Position numbers and translations under genes: made by a program. Positions 26,537 to 36,044 of a stretch of DNA of 64,000 nt are shown in pieces. The stretch's first letter is position 1. The number at the start of each line of letters is the position of its first letter. Source of the DNA: Flavobacterium sp. Root420 (GTDB taxonomy: Bacteria > Bacteroidota > Bacteroidia > Flavobacteriales > Flavobacteriaceae); contig NZ_LMEF01000032.1 of NCBI RefSeq assembly GCF_001427905.1, positions 96,314-160,313 of the forward strand, in the 5' to 3' direction. Below the pieces are notes generated by a model. It saw nothing but the letters and a program-made list of their open reading frames with translations, was not told the DNA's origin and made no database searches.

Positions 26537-27477
26537 TGAAAACTGCACTTAAAAAAGTATATTATAAATTCTTAAAATTAAAAAACAGGATACTAAATGG
26601 AAGACCTGTTTTAGTAACTATGTATCACAGAGTTAATAATGTTGTTGGAGATAAATTAACTCATCTCACAGTAAGCGTTGAGAATTTTGAAAATCAATTA
26701 CTTTATTATAAAGAAAATTATCAGATTTTGAAACTCAATGAAGATTGGACTTCTCTAAAAAAAACAGGATTAGTAATTACTTTTGATGACGGATATGCAG
26801 ACAACTTCATAAATGCTTTGCCATTATTGGAAAAACATCAAATTCCAGCAACTATTTTTGTAACCACATTAAATATCAATACAAAAAATGAATTTTGGTG
26901 GGATAGATTCATTTTTGATTATGCTGATTGTGACGAATTATTTTATCTTCCAGATGTAAAAAATAAAGTATCAAAGTCGAATACTGTTTATAATGATATT
27001 ACAGTTAAACTTAATAAATTATCGAATGCAGATAAGGAAAAATGGTTTATTGAATTTGAAAAAATAAATCAAATACCTTTTTCTCCTAGAGAAGAATATC
27101 GTTCATTAACAAAATCTGAATTAAAAAGATTATCGGATCATCCTTTAATTACATTAGGAATTCATACACACAATCATTATTTTTTAGGAAAATTGACTTA
27201 TCAAGAACAAAAGCAGGAGTTAAGATTATCCATAGAAAAGCTAAATGAATTAACTAATAAAAATATTAAATATCTGGCTTTGCCTCATGGCTCTTATAAT
27301 TTGGACACTATTAAAATCGCAAAAGAATTAGACTTATTAGTAATTTTATTAGCGAATAATTATTATTCAAATAAAAAAAATAAAGCAAGCAGAAAAATGA
27401 ATAGAATTTTAATGCCAAATATTAAAGATGAGGCTTTATTAAACTATTTAAGAAATTACGATTTCAAAATCTTATAA
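26536..27477 (+). CDS. NodB-type polysaccharide deacetylase
   Basis: 313-residue carbohydrate esterase 4 protein. Motif 1 is TFDDG (82-86), with D84 or D85 as catalytic base and metal ligand. Motif 2 is HTHNH (H210, H214). LALPHGSYN corresponds to motif 3. No signal peptide is present, so it probably acts on a cytoplasmic lipid-linked sugar rather than the finished polymer. It would remove an N- or O-acetyl group, leaving a charged sugar. It overlaps neuC by one base and is followed by a 64-base gap, the largest inside the locus. Confidence 0.88.
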   Translation: MKTALKKVYYKFLKLKNRILNGRPVLVTMYHRVNNVVGDKLTHLTVSVENFENQLLYYKENYQILKLNEDWTSLKKTGLVITFDDGYADNFINALPLLEKHQIPATIFVTTLNINTKNEFWWDRFIFDYADCDELFYLPDVKNKVSKSNTVYNDITVKLNKLSNADKEKWFIEFEKINQIPFSPREEYRSLTKSELKRLSDHPLITLGIHTHNHYFLGKLTYQEQKQELRLSIEKLNELTNKNIKYLALPHGSYNLDTIKIAKELDLLVILLANNYYSNKKNKASRKMNRILMPNIKDEALLNYLRNYDFKIL

Positions 27478-27541
27478 TTTTAACAAAGCAATTTGCGATT
27501 GAAATCTCAAAATAATCAGATTAAAAGTACTTTATAAATAA

Positions 27542-28939
27542 ATGAAAAAATTAGGAGTTGTAATAACCGATGGAGTTGGATTTAGAAATTTTATCATGAG
27601 TGATTTACTTGCAGAAGCGGTAAATCAGTTTGATACCGTTATCATTTATTCCGGTTTACCTGAAAGCTGTTATCCAAAATTAAATAATCTAAAACTTGAA
27701 ATAAAAGAGCTTAGCGTTTTTAAAGAAGGAAAAATAACTTGGGCTTTTAGGAAATGGAAAGAAATTGCACATTTGCAGAAACATAAAAATTTTTATGGAA
27801 TGAATGATAATCTGATTGTTGGTTATCCTAAAAACAATTCTCTTCGGTCTATATTTGTGAAAAGTATTTATTTTTTTACGAAATATGTCAATACTAATTC
27901 AAGCATTTTATTGGCTGAAAAACTTCAATTTTTATCTTTTTCAAAAAATAAAATAACAAAGGAATATATTGAAATCCTTAAAAAAGACCAACCTTCTCAT
28001 TTATTTTTTACGCATCAGAGACCCCCATATTTAGCTCCTTTTTTATTCTCAGCAATTCAGTCAAAAATTCCAACGAGTACTTTTATTTTCAGCTGGGATA
28101 ATTTAGCTTCAAAAGGAAGGATGTTGGGAACTTTTGATAAATTTTTAGTATGGAGTCAATTAATGAAAGATGAGATGCTTTATTTTTATCCAAATGTGAA
28201 AAATGAAAACGTTCAAATTGTAGGAACACCCCAATTTGAACCATATGTTTTGGAAAAATATAAATCTTCAAGAGAAAACTTCTTTAATAAATTTGGACTA
28301 GATAATACTAAAAAAATAATTTGCTATAGCTGCGCTGATGTTTCAATTGGACCAAATGATCCTATAGTAATTAGGGCGATTGTTGAAGCTATCAAAAATA
28401 AGGAAATTAAATTTGATGTACAGCTTTTGGTACGAACTTCTCCTGCTGAAGATGATAGCAGATTTAAAGCTATTCGTGATGAATTTCCGGAGATTATATG
28501 GAATGTACCAAAATGGGTATTAACCAGAGAAAATCATCAGGAAAACTGGTCACAAAGAATTCCAAGTGATGAAGATATTAGCGATTTGCGTTCAGTACTC
28601 GAAAACTCAGATTTAAGTATTAATATGTGCTCTACAATGAGCCTTGATTTTATGCTTTTTGACAAGCCGGTAATTAATACGGTTTTTGGAAATCTGCAAA
28701 ACGGACTTTACAATGATCAAAGATTTTTGAATTACATTCATTATAAAAAAGTAATAGATGGAAATGCGGTAGTAATTGCGAAAGATGAAAAGCAATTAAT
28801 CGAACAAATTAATCAGACTTTTAAGAATCCAAGCGAAAGAAAAAAAGATCGGGAAGCCATGATTGATTTACAAATAGGTCAAAATTTACAAGGAACAAGT
28901 AAACGTATTGCATCAACTTTAGCTGCATTTCATGATTAA
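27542..28939 (+). CDS. putative GT-B glycosyltransferase of unrecognised family
   Basis: 465-residue protein, no membrane helix. The fold reads as GT-B. The N-terminal half contains HLFFTHQRPPYLAP and SWDNLASKGRM (about residue 180); the C-terminal half (from about 250) has QLLVRTSPAED and CSTMSLDFMLFDKPVINTV, where an acceptor/donor-binding Ser/Thr and Asp cluster sits. This loosely resembles CDP-glycerol or capsule phosphotransferases rather than GT4. It starts 64 bases after the deacetylase and overlaps the next gene by eight bases. Placed right after the CMP-sialic acid cassette, it is the best positional candidate for a new type of sialyltransferase, but nothing in the sequence proves this. 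Confidence 0.68.
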   Translation: MKKLGVVITDGVGFRNFIMSDLLAEAVNQFDTVIIYSGLPESCYPKLNNLKLEIKELSVFKEGKITWAFRKWKEIAHLQKHKNFYGMNDNLIVGYPKNNSLRSIFVKSIYFFTKYVNTNSSILLAEKLQFLSFSKNKITKEYIEILKKDQPSHLFFTHQRPPYLAPFLFSAIQSKIPTSTFIFSWDNLASKGRMLGTFDKFLVWSQLMKDEMLYFYPNVKNENVQIVGTPQFEPYVLEKYKSSRENFFNKFGLDNTKKIICYSCADVSIGPNDPIVIRAIVEAIKNKEIKFDVQLLVRTSPAEDDSRFKAIRDEFPEIIWNVPKWVLTRENHQENWSQRIPSDEDISDLRSVLENSDLSINMCSTMSLDFMLFDKPVINTVFGNLQNGLYNDQRFLNYIHYKKVIDGNAVVIAKDEKQLIEQINQTFKNPSERKKDREAMIDLQIGQNLQGTSKRIASTLAAFHD

Positions 28940-30020
28940 TAAAAAAATAGCCGTAATCTGCCATTATGAATTACTTCCGGAAAGAGTGGGAGGTATGGAT
29001 TATTTTTTCTGGGATTTTGATAAAAAATGCAAAGAGAATGGAACTGAAATAGACTGGTTTTTTCCAAATATTTCCAATCATGGAAGTTATTCTAATTTAA
29101 AGATTTATGCAAACAAATCTGGAAATTTAGAAAATTATTTTCTTGCTTTTTGTAAGCAAAACAAAAAAAATTACACGCACGTTATTACTCATTTTGTAGA
29201 ATTATGCACGCCTTTTTTTTATAAAACAAAGAAGTTTACGAATGCGAAAATTATTGCTGTTGACCATAATCCAAGACCTTTAAACGGTTATTCATTCAAA
29301 AAAAAGATAAATAAAAAAATAAAAGGGATTTTGTTTTCGAGATATATTGATGTTTTTGTCGGTGTATCCAATTATACTGTAAAAGAAATTTTAAAAGATT
29401 TTGGATCTCACTTGAAATCTAAAACGATAACAATTTACAATGGAGTTATTTTAGATACTATTGTAAGTAGAGAAACCAGAAATACAATTAAACCTAATTT
29501 TTTAATAGCGTCACATCTTAGGGAATCAAAAGGAATTCAGGACTTAATTGAAGCTGTGCAACTTCTTCCTTTGAAAATAAAAAAGGAAATAAAAATCACA
29601 ATTTATGGTGACGGTCCATATAAACAGCAATTGGTAAATAAAATCAAAGAATACTCTCTTGAAAGTTGTTTCGATTTCATGGGAAGTAAATCAAACCTTA
29701 ATGAGATTTTTTCTAACTATGATTATATGTTGCAGCCAACGCATATGGAATGTTTCAGTTTATCAATTTTAGAAAGCCTTGCCGCAAATGTGCCTGTAAT
29801 TACGACAAATGTTGGCGGGAATACCGAAGTTGTGTCATCGGGTAAAAATGGATATATTTTTCAAGTCAAAAATATTCAGGAATTAAAACAAATTCTCGAA
29901 GATGTTTACTTAGGAAACAAAAAGATATCTATTAATACAAGAGAATTAATTACCAATTCCTTTTCTTTGCCGAAAATGGTAGACAATCATTTAAAACTAA
30001 TTTTAGAAGAAGTCTATTAA
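28932..30020 (+). CDS. GT4 family glycosyltransferase
   Basis: 362-residue GT-B enzyme. The N-terminal domain has the glycine loop LPERVGGMDYFFW; the C-terminal domain contains NFLIASHLRESKGIQDLIEAV, TIYGDGPYKQQL and the donor box MECFSLSILESLAANVPVI with the two conserved Glu residues. This is a typical retaining GT4 transferase. Eight bases overlap the preceding gene and 24 bases separate it from the MBOAT gene. Confidence 0.9.
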   Translation: MINKKIAVICHYELLPERVGGMDYFFWDFDKKCKENGTEIDWFFPNISNHGSYSNLKIYANKSGNLENYFLAFCKQNKKNYTHVITHFVELCTPFFYKTKKFTNAKIIAVDHNPRPLNGYSFKKKINKKIKGILFSRYIDVFVGVSNYTVKEILKDFGSHLKSKTITIYNGVILDTIVSRETRNTIKPNFLIASHLRESKGIQDLIEAVQLLPLKIKKEIKITIYGDGPYKQQLVNKIKEYSLESCFDFMGSKSNLNEIFSNYDYMLQPTHMECFSLSILESLAANVPVITTNVGGNTEVVSSGKNGYIFQVKNIQELKQILEDVYLGNKKISINTRELITNSFSLPKMVDNHLKLILEEVY

Positions 30021-30044
30021 ATTTAAAATTCATAAATCTTAAAG

Positions 30045-31478
30045 ATGTTTTTTAACTCATTAGCATTTGCTATTTTTTTGCCAATCGTTTTTTTTCTGTA
30101 TTGGTTTATCTTTAATAAAACCAAAAGCACACAAAATGCTTTATTAATTGTTGCTAGTTATTACTTCTATTCTTGCTGGGATTGGAGATTCTTATTTTTA
30201 CTGGTTTTCTCTACATTTTTAGACTATTATACGGGAATTCAAATAGAAAAAGGAAAATCTGAAAGAGGCCGTAAATTTTGGTTTTGGCTAAGTATCATTG
30301 TAAATTTAGGTTTTCTGGGGATTTTTAAATATTATAATTTTTTTGCTGCGTCATTCTCTGAATTATTAAATTCAGTTGGAATTCAGGCAAGTCCAATTTT
30401 ATTAAATGTCATTCTTCCAGTCGGAATTTCATTTTATACTTTTCATGGCTTATCATATGTAATTGATATTTATTTTAAGCGAATAAAAGCCGAGTATAAT
30501 TTTGTAGACTATTCATTGTTTGTTAGTTATTTTCCGCTTTTGGTAGCCGGCCCAATTGAGAGGGCTACCCATTTATTACCGGAAATAAAAGTAAAACGAG
30601 AATTTGATCTAGAAAAAGCCAAGGAAGGTGTTTGTCAAATTATATGGGGTTTAGTGAAAAAAGTGATCATTGCTGATACTTGTGCTACCTATGCCAATGC
30701 CATTTTTGATAACTACACATCAATGAATTCATTTTCATTAATATTAGGCGCCATTTATTTTGCTTTTCAGATTTATGGAGACTTTTCCGGATATTCAGAT
30801 ATTGCCTTAGGCGTTTCAAAATTGTTTGGTTTAGATTTACTTCGAAACTTCAACTACCCTTATTTTTCAAGAGATATTGCTGAATTTTGGCGCCGTTGGC
30901 ACATTTCGCTTTCGTCATGGTTTCGAGATTATTTATATATTCCTTTGGGAGGAAGTAAAGGAGGGCTCTGGATGAAAATCAGAAATACTTTTATCATTTT
31001 TGTAGTCAGCGGTTTTTGGCATGGTGCCAATTGGACTTATATTGCATGGGGATTCATTAATGCCGTTTATTTTTTACCGTTGCTTTTGTCAAATAGTAAT
31101 CGAAACAATATAGGTGAGATTCAGCTCAAATTTAATTTTGATGCAGTTAAAGTAATATTTAGTATTTTGTATACATTTCTCTTGACTTGTGTAGCTTGGG
31201 TGTTTTTTAGAGCGAAGACGATCACCGATGCGGTTTTATATTTAAAAAGAATTATAACCAATCGTGAATTTAATTTTCAATATTTAGATAATGAACGTTA
31301 TAGTTATGAAGTACTAGTAATGATACTTCTGTTTGTTTTGGTCGAATGGTTTAATCGTAATAAAATTGAACCTCTTTCAGGAAAAAGGAGCTTATTGAAG
31401 ATAGCTTTAGCACTAGCAGCAATTATGGCTTTCGGAACCTTTTCAGATTATAAAGAATTTATATATTTTCAGTTTTAA
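30045..31478 (+). CDS. MBOAT family O-acyltransferase (AlgI-like)
   Basis: 477-residue multi-pass inner-membrane protein. Family landmarks are FNSLAFAIFLPIVFFLYW at the start, VLPVGISFYTFHGLSYVID, GDFSGYSDIALG, WRRWHISLSSWFRDYLYIPL and GFWHGANWTYIAWG with the catalytic His326. AlgI-like proteins carry acetyl groups across the membrane for O-acetylation of exported polysaccharides. The next gene, sharing one base, encodes an SGNH-fold protein, the usual partner that transfers the acyl group to the glycan outside. It is therefore expected to decorate the product of this locus after or during export. Confidence 0.93.
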   Translation: MFFNSLAFAIFLPIVFFLYWFIFNKTKSTQNALLIVASYYFYSCWDWRFLFLLVFSTFLDYYTGIQIEKGKSERGRKFWFWLSIIVNLGFLGIFKYYNFFAASFSELLNSVGIQASPILLNVILPVGISFYTFHGLSYVIDIYFKRIKAEYNFVDYSLFVSYFPLLVAGPIERATHLLPEIKVKREFDLEKAKEGVCQIIWGLVKKVIIADTCATYANAIFDNYTSMNSFSLILGAIYFAFQIYGDFSGYSDIALGVSKLFGLDLLRNFNYPYFSRDIAEFWRRWHISLSSWFRDYLYIPLGGSKGGLWMKIRNTFIIFVVSGFWHGANWTYIAWGFINAVYFLPLLLSNSNRNNIGEIQLKFNFDAVKVIFSILYTFLLTCVAWVFFRAKTITDAVLYLKRIITNREFNFQYLDNERYSYEVLVMILLFVLVEWFNRNKIEPLSGKRSLLKIALALAAIMAFGTFSDYKEFIYFQF

Positions 31479-32359
31479 TGAAGCGTTTTTTAATTTATAT
31501 AGTAAAAATTTTCATTGTAATTGCTTTAATAGCAATTGTTTTAGACGGTTTATATACAGCTGTTTTTTTGCAGTCTAAAAACAGAGGAAAAATAGAAACC
31601 GTTTTTAATTCGAAAGAGCAAAAGTTTGATGTTGTCATTTTAGGTTCTTCCCGTGCAAATAATCATTTTGTATCACAGATGTTTGAAGATAAAGGTTTGA
31701 AAACTTTTAATTATGGTATGAGTGGTGGACATTTGTTTGAAGCATCACTAATGTTAAAACTAATGATTGAAAGAAAATATCAAATCAAAAATGTAATTCT
31801 TGAAGCTGATTTAAATCTATCTGTTGATCATCAGGCTGAAGGCATTTCTGCTTTATTTTTACCGTATATTCATAATTCGAAGATTGTAAAGGATCATTTT
31901 AAATCTCAAGAAAATTTTAATGAATTATATTATATCCCTTTTTATAGATACATAAAATTTGATACTAAAATAGGTTTTAGAGAAACATTCCTGACAGCTG
32001 TTCATAAAAAAACTAATGCTTTAGATAATCTAGGATTTTACCCTTTAAAAAAAGACAAAAATGGTAATATGAAAAATAATATTGTTAATTTGAATCCTTT
32101 GCCCCATAATAAATATTACGAAGAAATTAAAAATATTTGTACAGCAAACAATATTAATTTTATTGCTGTTATGACGCCAATGTGCGAAAATGTTACAGGG
32201 ATGAATTATTTTGACAAAGTTAAAAAAGTATATCCCGAAATTCATAATTATGAGAATGTCGTTTTAGAGGATAAATATTTTTCTTCTTGCGGACATATGA
32301 CTGACACAGGAGCAAAAATATTTACAGCTAGAATTTTAAAAGATTTTTTTAAGAAGTAA
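31478..32359 (+). CDS. membrane-anchored SGNH-like protein, partner of the MBOAT acyltransferase
   Basis: 293 residues with one N-terminal membrane helix (about 4-30), then a periplasmic SGNH-type domain. Block I appears as VVILGSSRANNHF (nucleophile Ser57 or Ser58), and a closing block as SSCGHMTDTGAKIF with His273. The Asp normally three residues before that His (DxxH) is Ser270 here, so either another acid serves or activity differs. Gene order and overlap with the MBOAT gene match AlgI/AlgJ- or WssH-type acylation pairs. The likely role is transfer of acyl groups to the glycan in the periplasm. Confidence 0.75.
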   Translation: MKRFLIYIVKIFIVIALIAIVLDGLYTAVFLQSKNRGKIETVFNSKEQKFDVVILGSSRANNHFVSQMFEDKGLKTFNYGMSGGHLFEASLMLKLMIERKYQIKNVILEADLNLSVDHQAEGISALFLPYIHNSKIVKDHFKSQENFNELYYIPFYRYIKFDTKIGFRETFLTAVHKKTNALDNLGFYPLKKDKNGNMKNNIVNLNPLPHNKYYEEIKNICTANNINFIAVMTPMCENVTGMNYFDKVKKVYPEIHNYENVVLEDKYFSSCGHMTDTGAKIFTARILKDFFKK

Positions 32360-32363
32360 AACC

Positions 32364-33530
32364 ATGAAAATAGCCTTTTTAACACCAGAATATCCACATT
32401 CTTTGACTGGGAATTCGGGTGGTATAGGTACAAGTATTAAAAATTTGGCAACAGGACTTTTACAAAAAGGTATTGTGGTTAGAGTTTTGGTGTATGGACA
32501 AAAGGAAGATGCCATTTTTGATGATAATGGTATTATTATCCAACAAATAAAGAATATAAAATTCAAAGGATTATCATGGTTTCTTACAAGAAAAAAAATC
32601 GAACGAATTATTAATCAATTATATTTTAATAAAAAAATTGATTTAATAGAAGCGCCTGACTGGACTGGAATTACCTCATTTATTAAACCAGATAAATGTC
32701 CTATTATCATTCGATTACATGGATCTGATACTTATTTCTGCCATTTGGATAATCGTCCGGTTAAGTGGGTAAATAAATTTCACGAAAAAAGGGCATTAAC
32801 AAAGGCAGATAGTTTACTATCAGTAAGTCAGTTTACTGCAGATTTGACAAATATAATTTTTGATTTGAATAAAACATTTACAATTGTTCCAAATCTTATT
32901 GATGCTAGTTTGTTTGAAATTGATACTAATTACAATCAAAAAGAAAAAAGCATTTTATATTTTGGAAGCCTAATTCGTAAAAAAGGACTTTTAGAATTAC
33001 CTTTAATTTTTAATAAAGTAATCGAGAACAATCCTGAAATCAAATTAATTTTAATTGGTAAAGATGTTTCTGATATTATTTCAGGGAATTCATCTACATG
33101 GAAAATGATGCAGAAGTTGTTCTCTGATAAAGCCATTGGCAATGTGACCTATTTGGGGAGTATTCCTCATGTTAAAATAAAAGAAAAAATCCAAAGTGCA
33201 ACTCTCTGTGTTTTCCCTTCTTTTGCAGAAGCTTTTCCTGTTTCCTGGTTAGAGGCCATGGCTATGGAAATTCCAATTGTAGCATCAAATGTTGGTTGGG
33301 CAAAAGAAATGATTGATGAAGGAGATAATGGTTTTTTAGCTCATCCTACAGATCACGATACCTTTTCAAAAAGAATTACGACACTATTAAATAATGAAGA
33401 GTTGTGTTTGAAAGTGGGAAAATCTGCTAGAGAAAAAGTAGAAAAATCTTTTGATATAAAGGTTTTGGCAAAACAAAATATAGAATTTTATAAACTAATA
33501 ATAGCTAAGTTTGATAATAGTATATCATAG
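32364..33530 (+). CDS. GT4 family glycosyltransferase
   Basis: 388-residue GT-B enzyme. The acceptor domain starts KIAFLTPEYPHSLTGNSGGIG, typical of GT4 with its Gly-rich loop. The donor domain has SILYFGSLIRKKGLLELPLIF and the PSFAEAFPVSWLEAMAMEIP box with both conserved glutamates. No membrane segment. It starts four bases after the SGNH gene and overlaps the next transferase by 20 bases, the longest overlap in the locus, forced by that gene's TTG start. Confidence 0.92.
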   Translation: MKIAFLTPEYPHSLTGNSGGIGTSIKNLATGLLQKGIVVRVLVYGQKEDAIFDDNGIIIQQIKNIKFKGLSWFLTRKKIERIINQLYFNKKIDLIEAPDWTGITSFIKPDKCPIIIRLHGSDTYFCHLDNRPVKWVNKFHEKRALTKADSLLSVSQFTADLTNIIFDLNKTFTIVPNLIDASLFEIDTNYNQKEKSILYFGSLIRKKGLLELPLIFNKVIENNPEIKLILIGKDVSDIISGNSSTWKMMQKLFSDKAIGNVTYLGSIPHVKIKEKIQSATLCVFPSFAEAFPVSWLEAMAMEIPIVASNVGWAKEMIDEGDNGFLAHPTDHDTFSKRITTLLNNEELCLKVGKSAREKVEKSFDIKVLAKQNIEFYKLIIAKFDNSIS

Positions 33531-35049
33531 TCAGAATAAAGTAAAAAAGGTTGTTTCTGCAAATAATGAAATAGTATCGTTTAATAAAAAAGATACTATT
33601 TCTTCAGTGCTGATTAATTTAGCTCTAATACATCAACAATCAAAAATAGTTTGGTGTGATCTAAGTTGTGAAAACTATTTAAATTTAGAAGCCATAACAG
33701 ATGCATTTCACCATAATAAAATGATGTTGTCCTATAATTTGGGAAACAATTTTTTGGACAGGAAAATAGGATATATTGATAAGTCAGCATTTATAGTTAT
33801 AAATAAAAAAGTTACCTACCCTACATGGCAAATGAGTAGTTTGGCTGGTGCTATTCATGCAGAAGTATTATTATCAGTAAAAGAAAAAATCAAACTTGAT
33901 TCAAATTTTGATTACTACTTAACCTCATTAGCTAAAGTATGCATGCCACTAGGATTATTATGTTACTCTGAGCCTAAGTTATTGGTTAAGAATGATTTAA
34001 TTTTTGCTATAAAACCTTCTAATCTTTTACTTTTTAAATTTGTAAAGCAGCATTATAGAACGAGGTGGATATTTTTATTGTTTTTAAATCTAATGATTTA
34101 CGAGCTTAAATTTCCTTTTTTTGCTTTAGTATACAGTATTTTCTTTAAGAACAGAAATAATAGCAATATTGATATCGATGAAATAAAAGTGCATTCCGCA
34201 TTAAAAGTAATCGATTCAGGAACTATAGATGTTATTATTCCAACTATAGGAAGAAAAAAATATTTGTATGATGTATTAATAGATTTATCTCATCAGACTA
34301 TTTTGCCTGAATGTGTAATAATAGTTGAACAAAATCCTGAAATTAACAGTACTTCAGAACTTGATTATATAACAAAAGAAAAGTGGCCTTTTGAAATAAA
34401 ACATATTTTTACACATCAAATGGGTGCCTGTAATGCAAGAAATGTTGCTTTGAGTCAGGTTAAAAGTGAATGGGTTTTTCTAAATGATGACGATAATAGA
34501 TTTGGCCCTGATTTGTTGAAAGACGTATTGGTTAACCTGGAAAAATTCGGAATAAAAACACTCTCGACTTCTTATATTCAGCCACATGAAAAGAAGAGAA
34601 ACATTCGTATAAACCAATCTTCTATGTTTGGTTCAGGAAATAGTTTTATACACTCGTCAATATTGAATAAAGTCAAATTTAATGGCAAATTTGAATTTGG
34701 TTACGGCGAAGATTCTGATTTTGGAATGCAAATGCGAAATCAGGGATACGATATTTTATACTTTCCTAATCCTGAAATTGTACATTTAAAAGCACCAAGT
34801 GGAGGTTTTAGAATTAAGCCTAAATTAGGGTGGTCAAATGATCGAATTATACCTAAGCCATCTCCGACAATAATGTTATATAAAATATTACATGAAACAA
34901 CAGAGCAGCGAAACGGATATAAAACAATTCTTTTCTTTAAATATTATACTAAGCAGTCAATTAAGAATCCTATAAAATATTTTTTAAATTTTAACAAGGA
35001 ATGGAAGCAAAGTTATTATTGGGCAAATAAATTAATTCAGAATTCATGA
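33511..35049 (+). CDS. GT2 glycosyltransferase with an extra N-terminal domain
   Basis: 512 residues. The C-terminal part (from about 239) is a GT2 domain: IDVIIPTIGRKKYLYDVLID, GACNARNVALSQ, LNDDDNRFG metal site (near 325) and GYGEDSDFGMQMR with the catalytic ED. The first 230 residues are not a recognised family; KIVWCDLSCENYL and a hydrophobic segment near 180-205 stand out. The TTG start inside the upstream gene gives MIIVYHSQNKVKKVV, an opening I associate with flavobacterial homologues, and no ATG exists before residue 70. The extra domain might be a degenerate transferase or an acceptor-binding module. Confidence 0.83.
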   Translation: MIIVYHSQNKVKKVVSANNEIVSFNKKDTISSVLINLALIHQQSKIVWCDLSCENYLNLEAITDAFHHNKMMLSYNLGNNFLDRKIGYIDKSAFIVINKKVTYPTWQMSSLAGAIHAEVLLSVKEKIKLDSNFDYYLTSLAKVCMPLGLLCYSEPKLLVKNDLIFAIKPSNLLLFKFVKQHYRTRWIFLLFLNLMIYELKFPFFALVYSIFFKNRNNSNIDIDEIKVHSALKVIDSGTIDVIIPTIGRKKYLYDVLIDLSHQTILPECVIIVEQNPEINSTSELDYITKEKWPFEIKHIFTHQMGACNARNVALSQVKSEWVFLNDDDNRFGPDLLKDVLVNLEKFGIKTLSTSYIQPHEKKRNIRINQSSMFGSGNSFIHSSILNKVKFNGKFEFGYGEDSDFGMQMRNQGYDILYFPNPEIVHLKAPSGGFRIKPKLGWSNDRIIPKPSPTIMLYKILHETTEQRNGYKTILFFKYYTKQSIKNPIKYFLNFNKEWKQSYYWANKLIQNS

Positions 35050-36044
35050 AATTTTCTCTAATCATTTGTACCTACATGCGTCCGAAATCATTGCTTAAAT
35101 TATTGCAATCAGTTCAGAAGCAAACTTTATATCCTCATGAAATTTTAATTGTTGATGGATCTACAAATAATGAAACAGAAGCTATTTTAAGTTCAAATCA
35201 ATTTGAAAATCTAAAATATTTTTTGGTTGATAATAAAAATCGCGGTCTAACCAAACAAAGAAATTTTGGAATTCAAAAAGTTGATGATGATAGTGAAATT
35301 GTTTGTTTTTTAGATGATGATACAGTCTTAGAACCAGATTATTTTGAGAATTTACTAAATACTTATAATGCTTTTCCAGAAGCTTTGGGAGTTGGTGGTT
35401 ATATATGCAATGAAATAAAATGGGAGAAAACAAAAGAAAATTATATTCCTAAAATTAATGAGTTTTATTTTGATGATTGGAAACGTAAGGATGGAAGTCG
35501 TTTTGTACTTCGAAAAAAACTGAATCTGGATAGTGATTGTCCTCCAGGATTTTCGCCACTATTTTCACATGGAAGAAGCGTTGGTTTTCTGCCGCCAAGT
35601 AATAAGATTTATGAAGTAGAGCAATTAATGGGAGGTGTTTCATCTTTTAAAAAATCTATTTTTGAAAAACTGTCATTCTCTACTTATTTTGAAGGTTATG
35701 GTTTATATGAAGATGCCGACTTTACTTTAAGAGTTGCTAAAACCGGAAGATTATATCTGAATACAAAAGCTAAGTTGCATCATTTTCATGCTGTATCCGG
35801 AAGACCAAATCAATATCAATATGGTAAAATGGTGGTTAGAAATGGCTGGTATGTTTGGCGCATTAAAAATGAAAAGCCAGATTTTAAAGCCAGATTAAAA
35901 TGGAATGCAATAACTATTTTACTTACTATAATTCGTTTTACAAACGTTATTACAGATAAGCATAAAAAGGCTGCCTTTACAGAAGCATTAGGCAGGACAA
36001 TGGGATGGTGGAGTTTGTTTTTTAAAAAACCTAGCGAAGTATAA
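35046..36044 (+). CDS. GT2 family glycosyltransferase
   Basis: 332-residue GT2 enzyme: FSLIICTYMRPKSLLKLLQS, VDGSTNNET, RGLTKQRNFGI, CFLDDDTVLEP metal site and YGLYEDADFTLRV with the catalytic acid. Between them is an insertion of about 60 residues (with GFSPLFSHGRSVGFLPPSN) seen in rhamnosyl- and galactofuranosyl-like transferases of Bacteroidota. ATGA overlap with the previous gene and a one-base overlap with the next. Confidence 0.9.
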   Translation: MKFSLIICTYMRPKSLLKLLQSVQKQTLYPHEILIVDGSTNNETEAILSSNQFENLKYFLVDNKNRGLTKQRNFGIQKVDDDSEIVCFLDDDTVLEPDYFENLLNTYNAFPEALGVGGYICNEIKWEKTKENYIPKINEFYFDDWKRKDGSRFVLRKKLNLDSDCPPGFSPLFSHGRSVGFLPPSNKIYEVEQLMGGVSSFKKSIFEKLSFSTYFEGYGLYEDADFTLRVAKTGRLYLNTKAKLHHFHAVSGRPNQYQYGKMVVRNGWYVWRIKNEKPDFKARLKWNAITILLTIIRFTNVITDKHKKAAFTEALGRTMGWWSLFFKKPSEV

